A stretch of DNA of 64,000 nucleotides from NCBI RefSeq assembly GCF_003012935.1, contig NZ_PUDR01000010.1:124001-188000 (forward strand), given 5' to 3'. Both the position numbers and the translations under genes were made by a program. Positions 8,181 through 17,378 of the stretch are shown here, piece after piece; within the stretch, counting starts at the first letter, position 1, and every line of letters begins with the position of its first letter. The notes under the pieces were generated by a model. It was given only the letters and a program-made list of their open reading frames with translations, made no database searches and was not told the DNA's origin. This DNA is from Pannonibacter carbonis. Its GTDB lineage: Bacteria > Pseudomonadota > Alphaproteobacteria > Rhizobiales > Stappiaceae.

Positions 8181-8487
8181 AGGCGTAAACTTTCCTTGGA
8201 ACCGCACTGCGCGCCAGAAGGAGCATTGCGTATTGACTGAACGGTTCGGTCAATGGCTTATAGCGCTGTGCCCGCTCCCTTGCAAGAGGCCGGACATCGG
8301 CAAAAAGCGCCCCCTCCCCGTGCACGCTCGTCGGGGCAACTGGAAAAATCGGGGCAGTCTGGCAGGAAGAGACCGCGAATCTGGCACTCTTCCGCCAGAT
8401 CGGGTCTCGGGGTTTGACAGGATCGGGCCAGATACGTACGAACCGGGACAAACGGCAGCACCCCAGCCCTTTAACCATGGACACGAC
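8181..8487. promoter_or_regulatory. Divergent control region of emrAB and its TetR regulator
   Basis: These 307 bp hold the operator at 8233-8253, an inverted repeat ATCTGGC-N8-GCCAGAT at 8379-8400 of unknown role, and a possible promoter for the regulator: TTGACA at 8414-8419, 17 bp, then the weak -10 TACGAA at 8437-8442. No gene is evident. Confidence 0.4.
8233..8253. promoter_or_regulatory. Palindromic TetR-type operator upstream of emrA
   Basis: This 21-bp near-palindrome has arms TTGAC-GAAC and GTTC-GTCAA around a central G; only one position per arm breaks symmetry (T on the left, G on the right). It lies about 52 bp upstream of the chosen emrA start. Size and symmetry fit a TetR-family dimer site, and the left arm TTGACT could double as a -35 element. 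Confidence 0.6.
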
Positions 8488-9159
8488 ATGACACGCGGAG
8501 CCACCAGGCCGGATGCAGCGCCGGCAGCCACGCAAGATGCCACGCCGGCAGATGACCGGCAGGACAATGCCAAACGGTATCAGATCCTCGACGGCGCGCG
8601 CCGCGTGTTCCGGGCCAACGGCTTCGACGGCACCAGCATGGATGCGGTCGCCCGGGAGGCCGGCGTGTCAAAGGGCACGCTCTACGTCTATTTCGACAGC
8701 AAGGAAGCCCTGTTCAAGGCGCTGATCCTGAAGGACCGTTTAGACCAGCCGGAAAGCTGCCTGCAGATCCCGGCGACCATCGGCGACCTGGAACATGACC
8801 TCAAGACCATCGCCGACCTGTATCTGGCCAGAATGATGCAGCCGGACATGATCTCGATGCTGCGCATGGTCATCGGCGCCACCGAGAAGTTCCCCGACTT
8901 CGGCCGCCTGCTCTATGAGGAAGGCCCGCTGCGCGGCCGCGAAAACCTCAAGGATTTCCTGCGTCCGCATATCGCCGCCGGCGCCCTGGACATCGAAGAC
9001 GAGGACGTTGCCGCCTGGCATTTCCTAGACCTGTGCATCGCCGGCACCCTGCGCCGCATGCTGCTGAACGTCGGTGACGCACCGACCGACACGGAGCGAA
9101 CCGCAACGGTCAACGCCGCCGTCCGCGTCTTCTTGCGCGCCTATGCTCGTGCGGGCTGA
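8488..9159 (+). CDS. TetR/AcrR-family regulator, probable repressor of the EmrAB pump
   Basis: This 223-residue protein has a TetR helix-turn-helix (about residues 30-75: ILDGARRVFRANGFDGTSMD, AREAGVSKGTLYVYFDSKEALF) followed by an all-helical ligand domain. The C-terminal half (LMLRM-like ISMLRMVIGATEKFPDFGRLLYEEG) resembles AcrR-type TetR_C domains. It is transcribed away from emrA across the palindromic operator, the usual layout for local control of an efflux pump. I chose ATG 8488; the open frame extends upstream to 8149 through the control region, but that extension lacks a ribosome binding site and would cover the operator. The inducing compound is unknown. Confidence 0.85.
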   Translation: MTRGATRPDAAPAATQDATPADDRQDNAKRYQILDGARRVFRANGFDGTSMDAVAREAGVSKGTLYVYFDSKEALFKALILKDRLDQPESCLQIPATIGDLEHDLKTIADLYLARMMQPDMISMLRMVIGATEKFPDFGRLLYEEGPLRGRENLKDFLRPHIAAGALDIEDEDVAAWHFLDLCIAGTLRRMLLNVGDAPTDTERTATVNAAVRVFLRAYARAG

Positions 9160-9410
9160 AACGGCCCCGCCATTCCCCCTGCCCTGCGCCTTCTTTTGCG
9201 CCCTGATTGTCTCTTGGCTCCGATCGGGACATGCGCCTGCACGCGAGAGATTTTTCGCGACTTCCTCATCGGCTTCTACGAGAGCGCCGAAAACAAGGCC
9301 CTCGTCGCTCCTGCTATCGAGAACGGCATCTGGTTGCTCTGACGAGACTGCCAAAAAAGCCCGCGAACGGCAATCCGGCGCCGGTCTGGGACGTATCCTG
9401 CCCTGTCCGC

Positions 9411-10115
9411 TCAGCTTTCGCCGCCCAGTTCCCCATGCAGGTCTCCGACCATGCCTTCGATGAATTGGCCGATGGCGGCGGAGCGGGCGCGTTTGTGGCG
9501 TTCGGCCTTCAGGATCGCCCGGACTGCCTCATAGGCGCGGGCAAGATCCTCGTTGACGACGACATAGTCGTATTCGCTCCAGTGCCGCATCTCGCCGACA
9601 GCCGTTTTCAGGCGGCGCAGGATGACATCCTCGGTGTCCTCTGCCCGGCGATGCAGCCTGGACTTCATCTCGGCGATGGACGGCGGCAGGATGAAGACCG
9701 AGACCACGTCCTCGCGCATGCGCTCATAGAGCTGGAACGTGCCCTGGATGTCGATGTCGAACAGGACGTCCCTGCCCTCACCGAGCGCTTTCTCGACCGG
9801 ATCGCGCGGCGTGGCGTAGTAATTGCCATGCACTTCGGCCCATTCCAGTAATTCGCCGCGGTCGCGCATCTGCTCGAAGCGCTCGCGGGTGATGAAATGA
9901 TAGTGCACGCCGTCGATCTCGCTGCTGCGACGGGGCCGGGTCGTCACCGAGATCGACAGTTCGAGATTGTCTTCCCGCTCCAGTAGCAGCCGGGCGATGG
10001 TCGACTTGCCCGCGCCGGACGGCGACGACAATACCAGCATGAGGCCGCGCCGGCTGGCCTCGGCAGCGTCCGCAGTCACGACTGTACCGGCTTGCGACTT
10101 TTGCGCATCTGCCAT
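9411..10115 (-). CDS. gmk: Guanylate kinase
   Basis: This 234-residue enzyme phosphorylates GMP to GDP with ATP. The P-loop [10 protein letters not shown] lies near residue 30, followed by the GMP-binding region [20 protein letters not shown] and [12 protein letters not shown], then [10 protein letters not shown] and the lid arginines in LRRLKTA. The C-terminus is about 20 residues longer than E. coli Gmk. ATG 10115 is preferred (GGAG eight bases upstream); an in-frame GTG at 10124 overlapping the yicC stop is an alternative. It follows yicC directly in the conserved yicC-gmk order. Confidence 0.96.
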   Translation of the reverse strand: MADAQKSQAGTVVTADAAEASRRGLMLVLSSPSGAGKSTIARLLLEREDNLELSISVTTRPRRSSEIDGVHYHFITRERFEQMRDRGELLEWAEVHGNYYATPRDPVEKALGEGRDVLFDIDIQGTFQLYERMREDVVSVFILPPSIAEMKSRLHRRAEDTEDVILRRLKTAVGEMRHWSEYDYVVVNEDLARAYEAVRAILKAERHKRARSAAIGQFIEGMVGDLHGELGGES

Positions 10116-10120
10116 CGGGG

Positions 10121-11011
10121 TCACTCCAAGTTCTGAACCTGTTCGCGAAGCTGGTCGATCACCGCTTTCAGCTCCAGTCCGATGGCGGTGAGCGCCACAT
10201 CATTCGACTTGGAACACAGTGTGTTGGCTTCGCGGTTGAATTCCTGCGCCAGGAAATCGAGCTTGCGGCCGATCGGGCCGCCGGTCGCCAGCAGCTTGCG
10301 CGCGGCGTCTACATGGGCCCTGAGGCGATCCAGTTCCTCGCGCACGTCGGCCTTGGTGGCCAGCAAGGCTGCCTCCTGTGCCAGGCGCTGGGGATCGAGC
10401 GCAGGAACTGCGGCGACCAGTTCTTCCAGCTGGGACTTCAGCCGCGCCTTGATCGCCTCAAGCTGCCGCGCCGGGAGCGCTTCGGCTGCCTGTGTTGCGG
10501 CGGCAATGGTGTTGAGATGAGTGTCCAGCACCTGCGCGATGGTCGCCCCTTCACTGAGACGCATGTCGACCAGTCCCGCCAGCGCGATATCGAAGCTTTC
10601 GGAAACGGCCGCCTGAAGGGCAAGACGGGCCACCTCGTCCTCTTCCGGTTCTATGAGTTCCAACACACCCTTATGCGCGAGGATCCCGTCCAGCGTCGGC
10701 GGGGCAGCATCCGGAAGCCGGCGGTGCAACACCTGGATCGCACGCAGGACAGCTTCAAGCGCGGCCTCGTTTACTGCAAGCACTGCCCCGCCCTGCTCGC
10801 GCTGCAGCGACAGGTTGGCGGACACGTTGCCACGCGCCAGAACCTGCCCGGCCCGTGCCTTCAGGCTGGCCTCAAGCTCCTCCATCCCGGCGGGCAACCG
10901 CAGGCGCAGGTCGAGGTTCTTGCCATTGACCGATCGCAGTTCCCACGTCCACCGGGCGCCGCCATGGGAGCCCTCGACCCGGGCAAACCCGGTCATGCTG
11001 GCCAGTGCCAT
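10121..11011 (-). CDS. yicC: YicC/YloC-family endoribonuclease
   Basis: This 296-residue protein begins [18 protein letters not shown], the conserved YicC start, with the core [17 protein letters not shown] and the C-terminal module [20 protein letters not shown]. YicC-family proteins are metal-dependent endoribonucleases, implicated in small-RNA turnover in E. coli. The gene is between mltG and gmk on the same strand, the usual alphaproteobacterial order, and its stop lies 5 bp before the gmk start, so coupling is likely. Confidence 0.93.
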   Translation of the reverse strand: MALASMTGFARVEGSHGGARWTWELRSVNGKNLDLRLRLPAGMEELEASLKARAGQVLARGNVSANLSLQREQGGAVLAVNEAALEAVLRAIQVLHRRLPDAAPPTLDGILAHKGVLELIEPEEDEVARLALQAAVSESFDIALAGLVDMRLSEGATIAQVLDTHLNTIAAATQAAEALPARQLEAIKARLKSQLEELVAAVPALDPQRLAQEAALLATKADVREELDRLRAHVDAARKLLATGGPIGRKLDFLAQEFNREANTLCSKSNDVALTAIGLELKAVIDQLREQVQNLE

Positions 11012-11077
11012 GATGTCCTGTCCTTCGCGCTTTCGGATGCCGCCACCGGCCCTGCCAGTGGCCCTGCCGGTGGCGGC

Positions 11078-12208
11078 CTAGTTCTGCGTCGCGGGTGCGG
11101 CCGGAGCTGTGGGGGCCTGCTGGCCCTGCTGGCTGCGCAGGTTGCGCTCGATCTCGCGCCACTTGCGTACATTGGCCTGGTGCTGCTCGTAGGTCTCGGC
11201 AAAGACATGCCCGCCCGTGCCATCAGCGACGAAATACAGCTCCTTGGTCCGCGACGGATTGGCCACGGCCTCCATGGCCGCCCGGCCGGGGTTGCCGATG
11301 GGACCGGGGGGCAGTGCCGGGATCTGGTAGGTGTTGTAAGGGGTCTTGCGATCCAGATCGGCCCGCGTGATCGCCGAGCGGTCACGAGTCCAGGCCTCGC
11401 CGCCATGAATGCCGTAAACGATGGTCGGGTCGGACTGCAGCGGCATCGACTTGTTCAGCCGGTTGACGAACACGCCAGCGACGCGTGGCCGTTCATCCGC
11501 CCGGGCAGTTTCCTTTTCCACGATGGAGGCAAGAATCACCAGTTCTTCAGGCGTCTTGATCGGCAGGCCCTCTGTCCGGCGTCCCCAGACTTCCTTGAGA
11601 AGCTTCGTCTGTGCAGCCGCCATCTGGTCGAGGATTTGCTGGCGTGAGGCGCCGCGGGTAAAGGTATAGGTTTCCGGCAACAGGGCGCCCTCGTCCGGGA
11701 TGGCCGTGATTTCGCCCGTAAGGATCGCGTTTTCGCGCAGTCGTGCCACGATCTGGGCCGTCGACCAGCCTTCCGGGATGGTCACTGCATGCGTGACGGC
11801 ATTGCCCTCGACCAGATCCTTCATGACGTCCTGCATGGAGACGCCGGCCTTGAAAGCATACTCCCCGGCTTTCAGCCGTCCGGCGTTCTTGTAGGCGCGA
11901 ACCCCGACATCGAACACCCAGGCATTGGAAATGACGTTGTTCGCCTCAAGGGTCTCGGCAATCGTGCTGAGGCCTTGTCCGGAGGAAATGATGACGGTTT
12001 GGTCTGCCGCGAGGGGGCCGGTGGCATCGAACTGGGTCTTGCCCCAATAGAGCGCGGCCCCTGCAGCCAGCATCATCAGGACGACGCTGCTGAGAATCAG
12101 GTTCACGAGAATGACGAACGGATTACGCACATGGCGCGAACGGGTTGGCGGCTCGGGGGCCTTGTCCGGCTGAATCGCTTCGCGCGGGCTTTTCGGCTTC
12201 AGTCGCAT
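11078..12208 (-). CDS. mltG: Endolytic murein transglycosylase MltG
   Basis: This 376-residue inner-membrane protein has a basic Pro-rich cytoplasmic tail, one membrane helix (about residues 30-52), a LysM-like segment (VIISSGQGLSTIAETLEANN) and the YceG/MltG catalytic domain. The catalytic glutamate is in ILASIVEKETARADERPRVAGVF, followed by the substrate segment MPLQSDPTIVYG and YNTYQIPALPPGPIGNPG. It cleaves nascent glycan strands and so sets their length during cell-wall growth. A Gln/Ala/Pro-rich C-terminal tail follows. It stands between fabF and yicC on the same strand. Confidence 0.95.
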   Translation of the reverse strand: MRLKPKSPREAIQPDKAPEPPTRSRHVRNPFVILVNLILSSVVLMMLAAGAALYWGKTQFDATGPLAADQTVIISSGQGLSTIAETLEANNVISNAWVFDVGVRAYKNAGRLKAGEYAFKAGVSMQDVMKDLVEGNAVTHAVTIPEGWSTAQIVARLRENAILTGEITAIPDEGALLPETYTFTRGASRQQILDQMAAAQTKLLKEVWGRRTEGLPIKTPEELVILASIVEKETARADERPRVAGVFVNRLNKSMPLQSDPTIVYGIHGGEAWTRDRSAITRADLDRKTPYNTYQIPALPPGPIGNPGRAAMEAVANPSRTKELYFVADGTGGHVFAETYEQHQANVRKWREIERNLRSQQGQQAPTAPAAPATQN

Positions 12209-12436
12209 AGGCTCGCTCGTTCCTCAGGATCAGTCCGCGCCTCCCCGTCCTGCGCCCAGATGGAAGCGCCGGACGTCCAGAGGCCTGCGTGTTGTCGAGG
12301 GGGCGCTGGACAACCCAGGACCCGGGCCAATCGCCCTATCGACCTTAAACCTGCCGATTGGGGCGAAACAGCGATTGGTAGGTCAGTCCCGGATGGCAAG
12401 AACTGCCCAGCCCGGGACCAGACGCCGGATCTTGCC

Positions 12437-13699
12437 TCAGGCCGCGACCTTGCGGAACACCAGCGAGGCATTCGTGCCGCCGAAGCCGAACGAGTTCGAC
12501 AGCGCAATGTCGACATTCATCGGCTTGGCCTTGTGCGCAACCAGGTCGATCTCGGTCTCGACAGACGGATTGTCGAGGTTGAGCGTCGGCGGAACGATGC
12601 TGTCACGGATGGCCAGGATCGAGAAGATCGCCTCGACGGCACCGGCAGCGCCAAGCAGATGTCCGATCGACGACTTCGTGGACGACATGGTCAGGCGGTT
12701 GGCGGCATTGCCGACCAGTCGCTCGACAGCGCCCAGTTCAATCGTATCGGCCATTGTCGACGTACCATGGGCATTGACGTAGTCGATATCGCTGGCCATG
12801 ACGCCGGCCCGCTTCAGGGCGGCGCTCATGCAGCGGAAGGCGCCATCGCCATCTTCGGACGGGGCCGTGATATGGAACGCATCGCCGGACAGGCCGTAGC
12901 CGATGACCTCGGCATAAATCCGAGCGCCACGGGCAACTGCATGGTCGTACTCTTCAAGCACGACAACACCGGCTCCCTCGCCCATGACGAAGCCATCACG
13001 GTCCTTGTCATACGGGCGTGATGCCTTGGCCGGCTGATCGTTGTAACTTGTGGAAAGCGCGCGGCAGGCGGCAAAGCCGGCCAGTGACAGACGGCAGATC
13101 GGTGATTCCGTTCCACCGGCCACCATCACGTCGGCATCGCCAAAGGCAATCAACCGGGCCGCATCGCCAATGGCATGCGCACCTGTAGAGCAGGCTGTGA
13201 CGACCGCGTGGTTCGGTCCCTTGAGCCCGTGCCGGATCGACACCTGGCCGCCGGCCAGGTTGATCAAACGACCGGGAATGAAAAACGGGCTGATGCGGCG
13301 CGGGCCCTTGTCCCGCAGGATATTGGCCGCTTCCTCGATGCCCTGGAGGCCGCCGATGCCGGAGCCGATCAACACGCCCGAGCGGGTCTGCTCGTCGTAA
13401 GTCGATGGCTTCCAGTTGGCATCGGCAAGGGCCTGGTCCGCGGCAGCCATGGCATAGACGATGAAATCGTCGACCTTGCGCTGCTCTTTCGGATCCATCC
13501 AGTCATCCGGGTTGTAGGCCCCCTCGACCGAAGGATCGCGCGGGATCTGACACGCAATCTGACAGGCAAGATCGTCGCTCTCAAAGCCGGTGACGCGACG
13601 CGCCCCGCTCTGACCTTCGAGGATCTTCTTCCAGGTCACGTCAACTCCGCATCCAAGCGGAGTGACCATGCCCATACCGGTAACGACGACTCGTCTCAT
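12437..13699 (-). CDS. fabF: Beta-ketoacyl-ACP synthase II
   Basis: This 420-residue thiolase-fold enzyme elongates acyl chains by condensing malonyl-ACP with acyl-ACP. The catalytic cysteine is C170 in VVTACSTGAHAIGDA, with the two histidines in NAHGTSTMADTIE and SSIGHLLGAAGAVEA, and the closing loop SNSFGFGGTNASLVF. The start MRRVVVTGMG at 13699 is the family start; the frame extends four codons further to an ATG at 13711, and neither has a strong ribosome binding site. It follows acpP by 65 bp in the fabD-fabG-acpP-fabF cluster. Confidence 0.96.
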   Translation of the reverse strand: MRRVVVTGMGMVTPLGCGVDVTWKKILEGQSGARRVTGFESDDLACQIACQIPRDPSVEGAYNPDDWMDPKEQRKVDDFIVYAMAAADQALADANWKPSTYDEQTRSGVLIGSGIGGLQGIEEAANILRDKGPRRISPFFIPGRLINLAGGQVSIRHGLKGPNHAVVTACSTGAHAIGDAARLIAFGDADVMVAGGTESPICRLSLAGFAACRALSTSYNDQPAKASRPYDKDRDGFVMGEGAGVVVLEEYDHAVARGARIYAEVIGYGLSGDAFHITAPSEDGDGAFRCMSAALKRAGVMASDIDYVNAHGTSTMADTIELGAVERLVGNAANRLTMSSTKSSIGHLLGAAGAVEAIFSILAIRDSIVPPTLNLDNPSVETEIDLVAHKAKPMNVDIALSNSFGFGGTNASLVFRKVAA

Positions 13700-13764
13700 A
13701 AGCCCGCACATGGTTCGGGCGCAGCGCGAACGCTGCTGCCCGTAAGGTCAGGGGGAGAACCGGA

Positions 13765-14001
13765 TTAACCGGCGTTCTTTTCCAGGAAGCTGACAGCGTC
13801 ACCGACGGTCAGGATCGTCTCGGCTGCATCATCCGGGATTTCAACGCCGAATTCTTCTTCGAACGCCATGACGAGTTCAACAGTGTCAAGGCTGTCTGCG
13901 CCGAGGTCGTCGATGAAGCTCGCGCCCAGGACTACCTTCTCGGAATCGACGCCCAGGTGCTCGATAACGATCTTCTTCACACGTTCCGCGATATCGCTCA
14001 T
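13765..14001 (-). CDS. acpP: Acyl carrier protein
   Basis: This 78-residue acidic protein carries growing fatty acids. The phosphopantetheine attachment serine is S37 in [20 protein letters not shown] chose ATG 14001 because GAGG lies about 10 nt upstream and the length is canonical; the frame stays open to 14331, but that extension is not conserved ACP sequence. It lies between fabG and fabF. Confidence 0.98.
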   Translation of the reverse strand: MSDIAERVKKIVIEHLGVDSEKVVLGASFIDDLGADSLDTVELVMAFEEEFGVEIPDDAAETILTVGDAVSFLEKNAG

Positions 14002-14358
14002 TTTACTTACCTCGGTGGTTTTTACGAACCGGTCACCCGTGCCAGCGCATCTTGGGCATATTTCAGAAATCCACAAGTGCTCGCTCGGGAGATATCCGGG
14101 CCAATCGCCGGGCATGACCAAAGAAAATAGGCCAGTCCGTTGATCTGTCCAGAATAATCGGCGGCTAGGTAACACACTTTGTAGGGCATTACCAGCCGCC
14201 GACCCAGGGCTTGAAACGCCAGGGAACAACGTGTTCCACCGGCAATCGAAAACTCTTGTACAGATGCAATGATGCTGGTGCATCAGCACCTTATAGTGGC
14301 TGAACAACCGTGCTGTGGACCAGCCCGGCAAAGGGCCGGATCGCCGGCAGCTCGGATA
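14002..14358. other. Leader and promoter region of acpP
   Basis: These 357 bp between fabG and acpP contain no supported gene, although one frame is open through them in phase with acpP. The length suggests that acpP has its own promoter, as is common. I could not assign -35/-10 elements. A small inverted repeat TGCTG-N6-CAGCA lies at 14273-14288. Confidence 0.45.
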
Positions 14359-15096
14359 TCAGATCATCGCCATGCCGCCGTTCACATGCAGGGTCTGACC
14401 TGTCATGTAGCCGGCCTCGTCGCTGGCCAGATAGACGGCTGCGGCGGCGATTTCATGCGCCGTCCCCAGCCGTCCGGCCGGGACGCTGCCCAGAATCGAT
14501 TCTTTCTGCTTGTCGTTCAGCACATCGGTCATCGCCGTCTCGATAAAGCCGGGCGCGATGGTGTTGACCGTGACGGCGCGGCTGGCAATCTCGCGGGCAA
14601 CCGACTTGTACATGCCGATCATGCCGGCCTTGGCCGCGGCATAGTTCGCCTGGCCCGGATTGCCGGTGATGCCGACGACCGAGGCAATGCCGATGATGCG
14701 GCCGTGGCGGCGCTTCATCATGCCCTTGATCGCGGCACGGCAGAGATGGAACCCGGAGGTCAGGTTCACTTCCAGCACCTGGTCCCACTCCTCGTCCTTC
14801 ATCCGCATGAAGATGTTGTCGCGGGTGATCCCGGCGTTGTTGACGAGAATGTCGACCCGGCCCATTGCAGCTTCAGCCGCAGGGATGAGCCCCTCGACTG
14901 CAGCGCGATCAGACAGGTTGGCCGGAGCCACGTGCACCCGTTCGCCAAGATCGGCAGCCAGGGCTTCCAGCTTTTCGGCGCGCGTGCCAGACAGGGTCAC
15001 GGTCGCGCCCTGGGCGTGCAGGGCACGGGCGATGGCTTCGCCGATCCCGCCGGTCGCGCCGGTGACGAGGGCCATCCTGTCGGTCAGGTTGAACAT
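14359..15096 (-). CDS. fabG: 3-oxoacyl-ACP reductase
   Basis: This 245-residue short-chain dehydrogenase reduces 3-ketoacyl-ACP with NADPH in fatty acid synthesis. The cofactor motif TGATGGIG is at residues 12-19, NNAG at 86-89, and the catalytic residues are S139, Y152 and K156 (SVVGITGNPGQANYAAAK). The segment IAPGFIETAMTD and the C-terminal GQTLHVNGGMAM are FabG-typical. It lies 38 bp from fabD and upstream of acpP. Confidence 0.96.
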   Translation of the reverse strand: MFNLTDRMALVTGATGGIGEAIARALHAQGATVTLSGTRAEKLEALAADLGERVHVAPANLSDRAAVEGLIPAAEAAMGRVDILVNNAGITRDNIFMRMKDEEWDQVLEVNLTSGFHLCRAAIKGMMKRRHGRIIGIASVVGITGNPGQANYAAAKAGMIGMYKSVAREIASRAVTVNTIAPGFIETAMTDVLNDKQKESILGSVPAGRLGTAHEIAAAAVYLASDEAGYMTGQTLHVNGGMAMI

Positions 15097-15134
15097 TGCT
15101 TCTTCCTTCCTCGTTCGACTTCGGCAAGGGCCAC

Positions 15135-16082
15135 TCAGCCGTTCAGTTTTTCAAGCAGGGCATCGATATCGGCCGGCGCATTCACGGCCAGGCCGCCCGC
15201 GTCCTTGGCAATACGCTTGACCATGCCGGTCAGCACCTTGCCTGCCCCGATTTCCACAAAAGTATCCACACCCTGGCCGGCCATCCACTCGATGGATTCG
15301 CGCCAGCGCACGGTGCCGGTCACCTGCTCGACGAGGCGCGCCCGGATCTCGTCCGGATCGCTGATCGGTGCGGCCAGGACATTGGCCACAAGCGGCACCT
15401 TCGGCGCGTGAATGGTGACATCCGCAAGCGCTGCAGCCATCGCGTCGGCCGCCGGCTGCATCAGGGAACAATGGAACGGGGCAGACACGGGAAGCAGAAC
15501 GGCACGGCGCCCTCCCCGGCCCTTGGCAATTTCCAGGGCCCGTTCGACAGCGGCCTTGTGGCCGGAGACGACCACCTGCCCCGGCGCGTTGTCATTCGCC
15601 GCCTCGCACACCTCGCCGGGTGCGCTTGCCTCTGCCGCCACTTCTCGGGCAACGTCGAAATCGAGGCCCAGCAGGGCCGCCATGGCGCCGACCCCGACCG
15701 GAACCGCCGCCTGCATGGCAGTTCCGCGCAAGCGCAGCAGCCGCGCCGCATCGCCAATGCTCAGGCTTCCGGCGGCAGCCAGGGCCGAATATTCACCCAG
15801 GGAATGCCCGGCGACATAGGCAGCGCTTGCCTTCAGCTCGATGCCACGCGATTCCATGGCTTTCATGGCGGCCAGACTAACGGCCATCAGCGCCGGCTGG
15901 GCGTTCGCGGTCAGCGTCAGTTCATCCTTCTCGCCCGACCACATCAACTCGGACAGCTTCTGGCCAAGCGCGGCGTCGACTTCTTCAAACACGGCCCGGG
16001 CTTGCGGAAAGGCGTCAGCCAGTTCCTTGCCCATGCCGATGTCCTGGCTGCCCTGCCCGGGGAAGATGAAAGCAACGCTCAT
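15135..16082 (-). CDS. fabD: Malonyl-CoA:ACP transacylase
   Basis: This 315-residue enzyme loads malonyl groups onto ACP. It starts MSVAFIFPGQGSQ, has the nucleophile S94 in AGHSLGEYSA and the catalytic histidine in SAPFHCSLM. It is the first gene of the minus-strand fabD-fabG-acpP-fabF-mltG-yicC-gmk block. Its promoter would lie in the 533-bp gap shared with the divergent rpsF gene. Confidence 0.97.
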   Translation of the reverse strand: MSVAFIFPGQGSQDIGMGKELADAFPQARAVFEEVDAALGQKLSELMWSGEKDELTLTANAQPALMAVSLAAMKAMESRGIELKASAAYVAGHSLGEYSALAAAGSLSIGDAARLLRLRGTAMQAAVPVGVGAMAALLGLDFDVAREVAAEASAPGEVCEAANDNAPGQVVVSGHKAAVERALEIAKGRGGRRAVLLPVSAPFHCSLMQPAADAMAAALADVTIHAPKVPLVANVLAAPISDPDEIRARLVEQVTGTVRWRESIEWMAGQGVDTFVEIGAGKVLTGMVKRIAKDAGGLAVNAPADIDALLEKLNG

Positions 16083-16401
16083 GCCTGTGCCTCCGCAGCG
16101 GCGAGGCGTGATCCGCCCGGCCCTTGTTATCCTGTTCAGGTTGCACTCACCCCTGACGCAGCAGCGCCATTTGGGCCAGAATACAACCGTTCTTTGCGCC
16201 GCTATGGTCCGGGCACTGGCCCGCTGTCAAGTCTTGCAGGGCGACTGCCCCCCAATGCACCCCTAGATTTCCGTGGCTTTCCCTTGGTCAGGGTCCAGGA
16301 ATGCAGGACCCGATCCCTCGTTTCCCCGCACAGAGCCTTTCTAGCTCCATGGCCAAACCCGCCCTTGTCACACCTTGACCGGCTTTGGAGCGCCATTCGT
16401 C

Positions 16402-16429
16402 TTGCAATCCGGCAAAGTTCCTGTATAGA
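16402..16429 (+). promoter_or_regulatory. Sigma-70-type promoter candidate for rpsF-rpsR
   Basis: TTGCAA (16402-16407) is separated by 16 bp from TATAGA (16424-16429), a good housekeeping promoter in GC-rich sequence, about 185 bp upstream of rpsF. Confidence 0.5.
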
Positions 16430-16540
16430 GCGGGCTCGTCCGGAACCTTGGCTGGTGGCTGAACGGAAGGATGTGCCTTGTCGGTGCATCAGGATCGTAA
16501 GGGATCCGCCTTCCCGTGTCTCCGCTCTCGTAGGACTTAT

Positions 16541-16562
16541 ACGTACCTTTCCGTAGGCACGT
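16541..16562 (+). promoter_or_regulatory. Possible S6:S18 autoregulatory hairpin in the rpsF leader
   Basis: ACGTaCCT and AGGcACGT form a stem with one internal mismatch around the loop TTCCGT, so CCG is presented in the loop. Ribosomal S6:S18 autoregulatory leaders in other bacteria present a conserved CCG in a structured element upstream of rpsF. Assignment here is by position and this CCG only. Confidence 0.35.
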
Positions 16563-16615
16563 TGAGGCTTTGCGCCAGGTTCTGTCCGATTGACACTTAG
16601 AAAGGCAATCAACAC

Positions 16616-17065
16616 ATGCCGCTTTATGAACACGTGTTCCTGGCCCGCCAGGACGTGTCGACCCAGCAGGTCGAGCAGCTCGTCGAGCAGTACAAGGGTC
16701 TCCTTGAGACCAACGGTGGCAAGGTCGGCAAGATCGAGACCTGGGGCCTGCGCTCCCTCGCCTACCGCGTCAAGAAGAACCGCAAGGCTCACTACACCCT
16801 GATGAACATCGACGCACCGCATGCCGCGATTGCCGAGATGGAACGCCAGATGGGCCTCAACGAAGACGTCCTGCGCTTCATGACCATCAAGGTCGAAGCA
16901 CATGACGAAGAACAGTCTGCCATGATGCAGAAGCGCGACCGTGACGACCGTCGCCGCCGCGACGACCGCTTTGGCGGTGAGCGCAGTGACCGCCCGGATC
17001 GTGGCGACCGTCCGGCTCGTGGTGACCGCGGTGACCGTGGTCCCCGCCGTGCAGATGCGGAGTAA
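16616..17065 (+). CDS. rpsF: 30S ribosomal protein S6
   Basis: This 149-residue protein binds S18 and the central domain of 16S rRNA. The first 95 residues are the S6 fold ([39 protein letters not shown]). The last 50 residues are an Arg/Asp/Gly-rich extension with repeats such as [18 protein letters not shown], longer than the E. coli tail but common in alphaproteobacteria. AAAGG lies upstream of ATG 16616. rpsR follows 6 bp later. Confidence 0.97.
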   Translation: MPLYEHVFLARQDVSTQQVEQLVEQYKGLLETNGGKVGKIETWGLRSLAYRVKKNRKAHYTLMNIDAPHAAIAEMERQMGLNEDVLRFMTIKVEAHDEEQSAMMQKRDRDDRRRRDDRFGGERSDRPDRGDRPARGDRGDRGPRRADAE

Positions 17066-17071
17066 TTGACA

Positions 17072-17326
17072 ATGTCCGAAATCGCCCAGACCCAGTCCCA
17101 GACCCGTCGTCCGTTCTTCCGTCGTCGCAAGACCTGCCCGTTCACCGGCAACGGTGCCCCGGTCATCGACTACAAGGACATCCGTCTGCTGCAGCGCTAC
17201 ATTTCCGAGCGCGGCAAGATCGTTCCGAGCCGCATCACTGCGGTTTCCGCGAAGAAGCAGCGTGAGCTGGCCCGCGCCATCAAGCGCGCCCGCATCCTGT
17301 CGCTGCTGCCCTTCGTCATCAAGTAA
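17072..17326 (+). CDS. rpsR: 30S ribosomal protein S18
   Basis: This 84-residue basic protein contains the S18 core [34 protein letters not shown] and [28 protein letters not shown]. It pairs with S6 in the small subunit. ATG 17072 is preferred over an in-frame TTG two codons upstream. It lies 6 bp after rpsF and is surely co-transcribed with it. Confidence 0.97.
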   Translation: MSEIAQTQSQTRRPFFRRRKTCPFTGNGAPVIDYKDIRLLQRYISERGKIVPSRITAVSAKKQRELARAIKRARILSLLPFVIK

Positions 17327-17346
17327 TCCCGGGCCTGTCCCGGTTC

Positions 17347-17378
17347 AGGTCGCGGCGGGGTTTTCCTTGCCGCGACCT
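17347..17378 (+). terminator. Strong hairpin in the rpsR-rplI gap
   Basis: A perfect 10-bp stem AGGTCGCGGC/GCCGCGACCT encloses a 12-nt loop just after rpsR. No U-run follows, so it may be a leaky or Rho-assisted terminator, or a processing or stability element separating rpsF-rpsR from rplI. Confidence 0.4.

Larger units (their letters stand above)
16083..16615. promoter_or_regulatory. Divergent fabD/rpsF control region with long rpsF leader
   Basis: This 533-bp gap has no supported gene. On the plus strand it contains a promoter candidate at 16402-16429 and a hairpin at 16541-16562, both listed separately, implying an rpsF leader of about 180 nt. The fabD promoter should be in 16083-16350, but I could not assign it. 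Confidence 0.5.

Noticed and set aside
8149-8487. N-terminal extension of the TetR regulator of the efflux pump
   Set aside because: It would translate the operator and promoter region and has no ribosome binding site.
9160-9410. Possible small gene between the TetR regulator and gmk
   Set aside because: Open frames here lack ribosome binding sites and are continuations of frames overlapping the flanking genes.
13765-14331. ACP with a 110-residue N-terminal extension
   Set aside because: The extension lacks similarity to any ACP, and the internal ATG at 14001 has a good ribosome binding site and gives the canonical 78 residues.
15096-16556. A 486-codon plus-strand frame running into the rpsF leader
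   Set aside because: It is antisense to fabD, with no ribosome binding site or recognisable motif.
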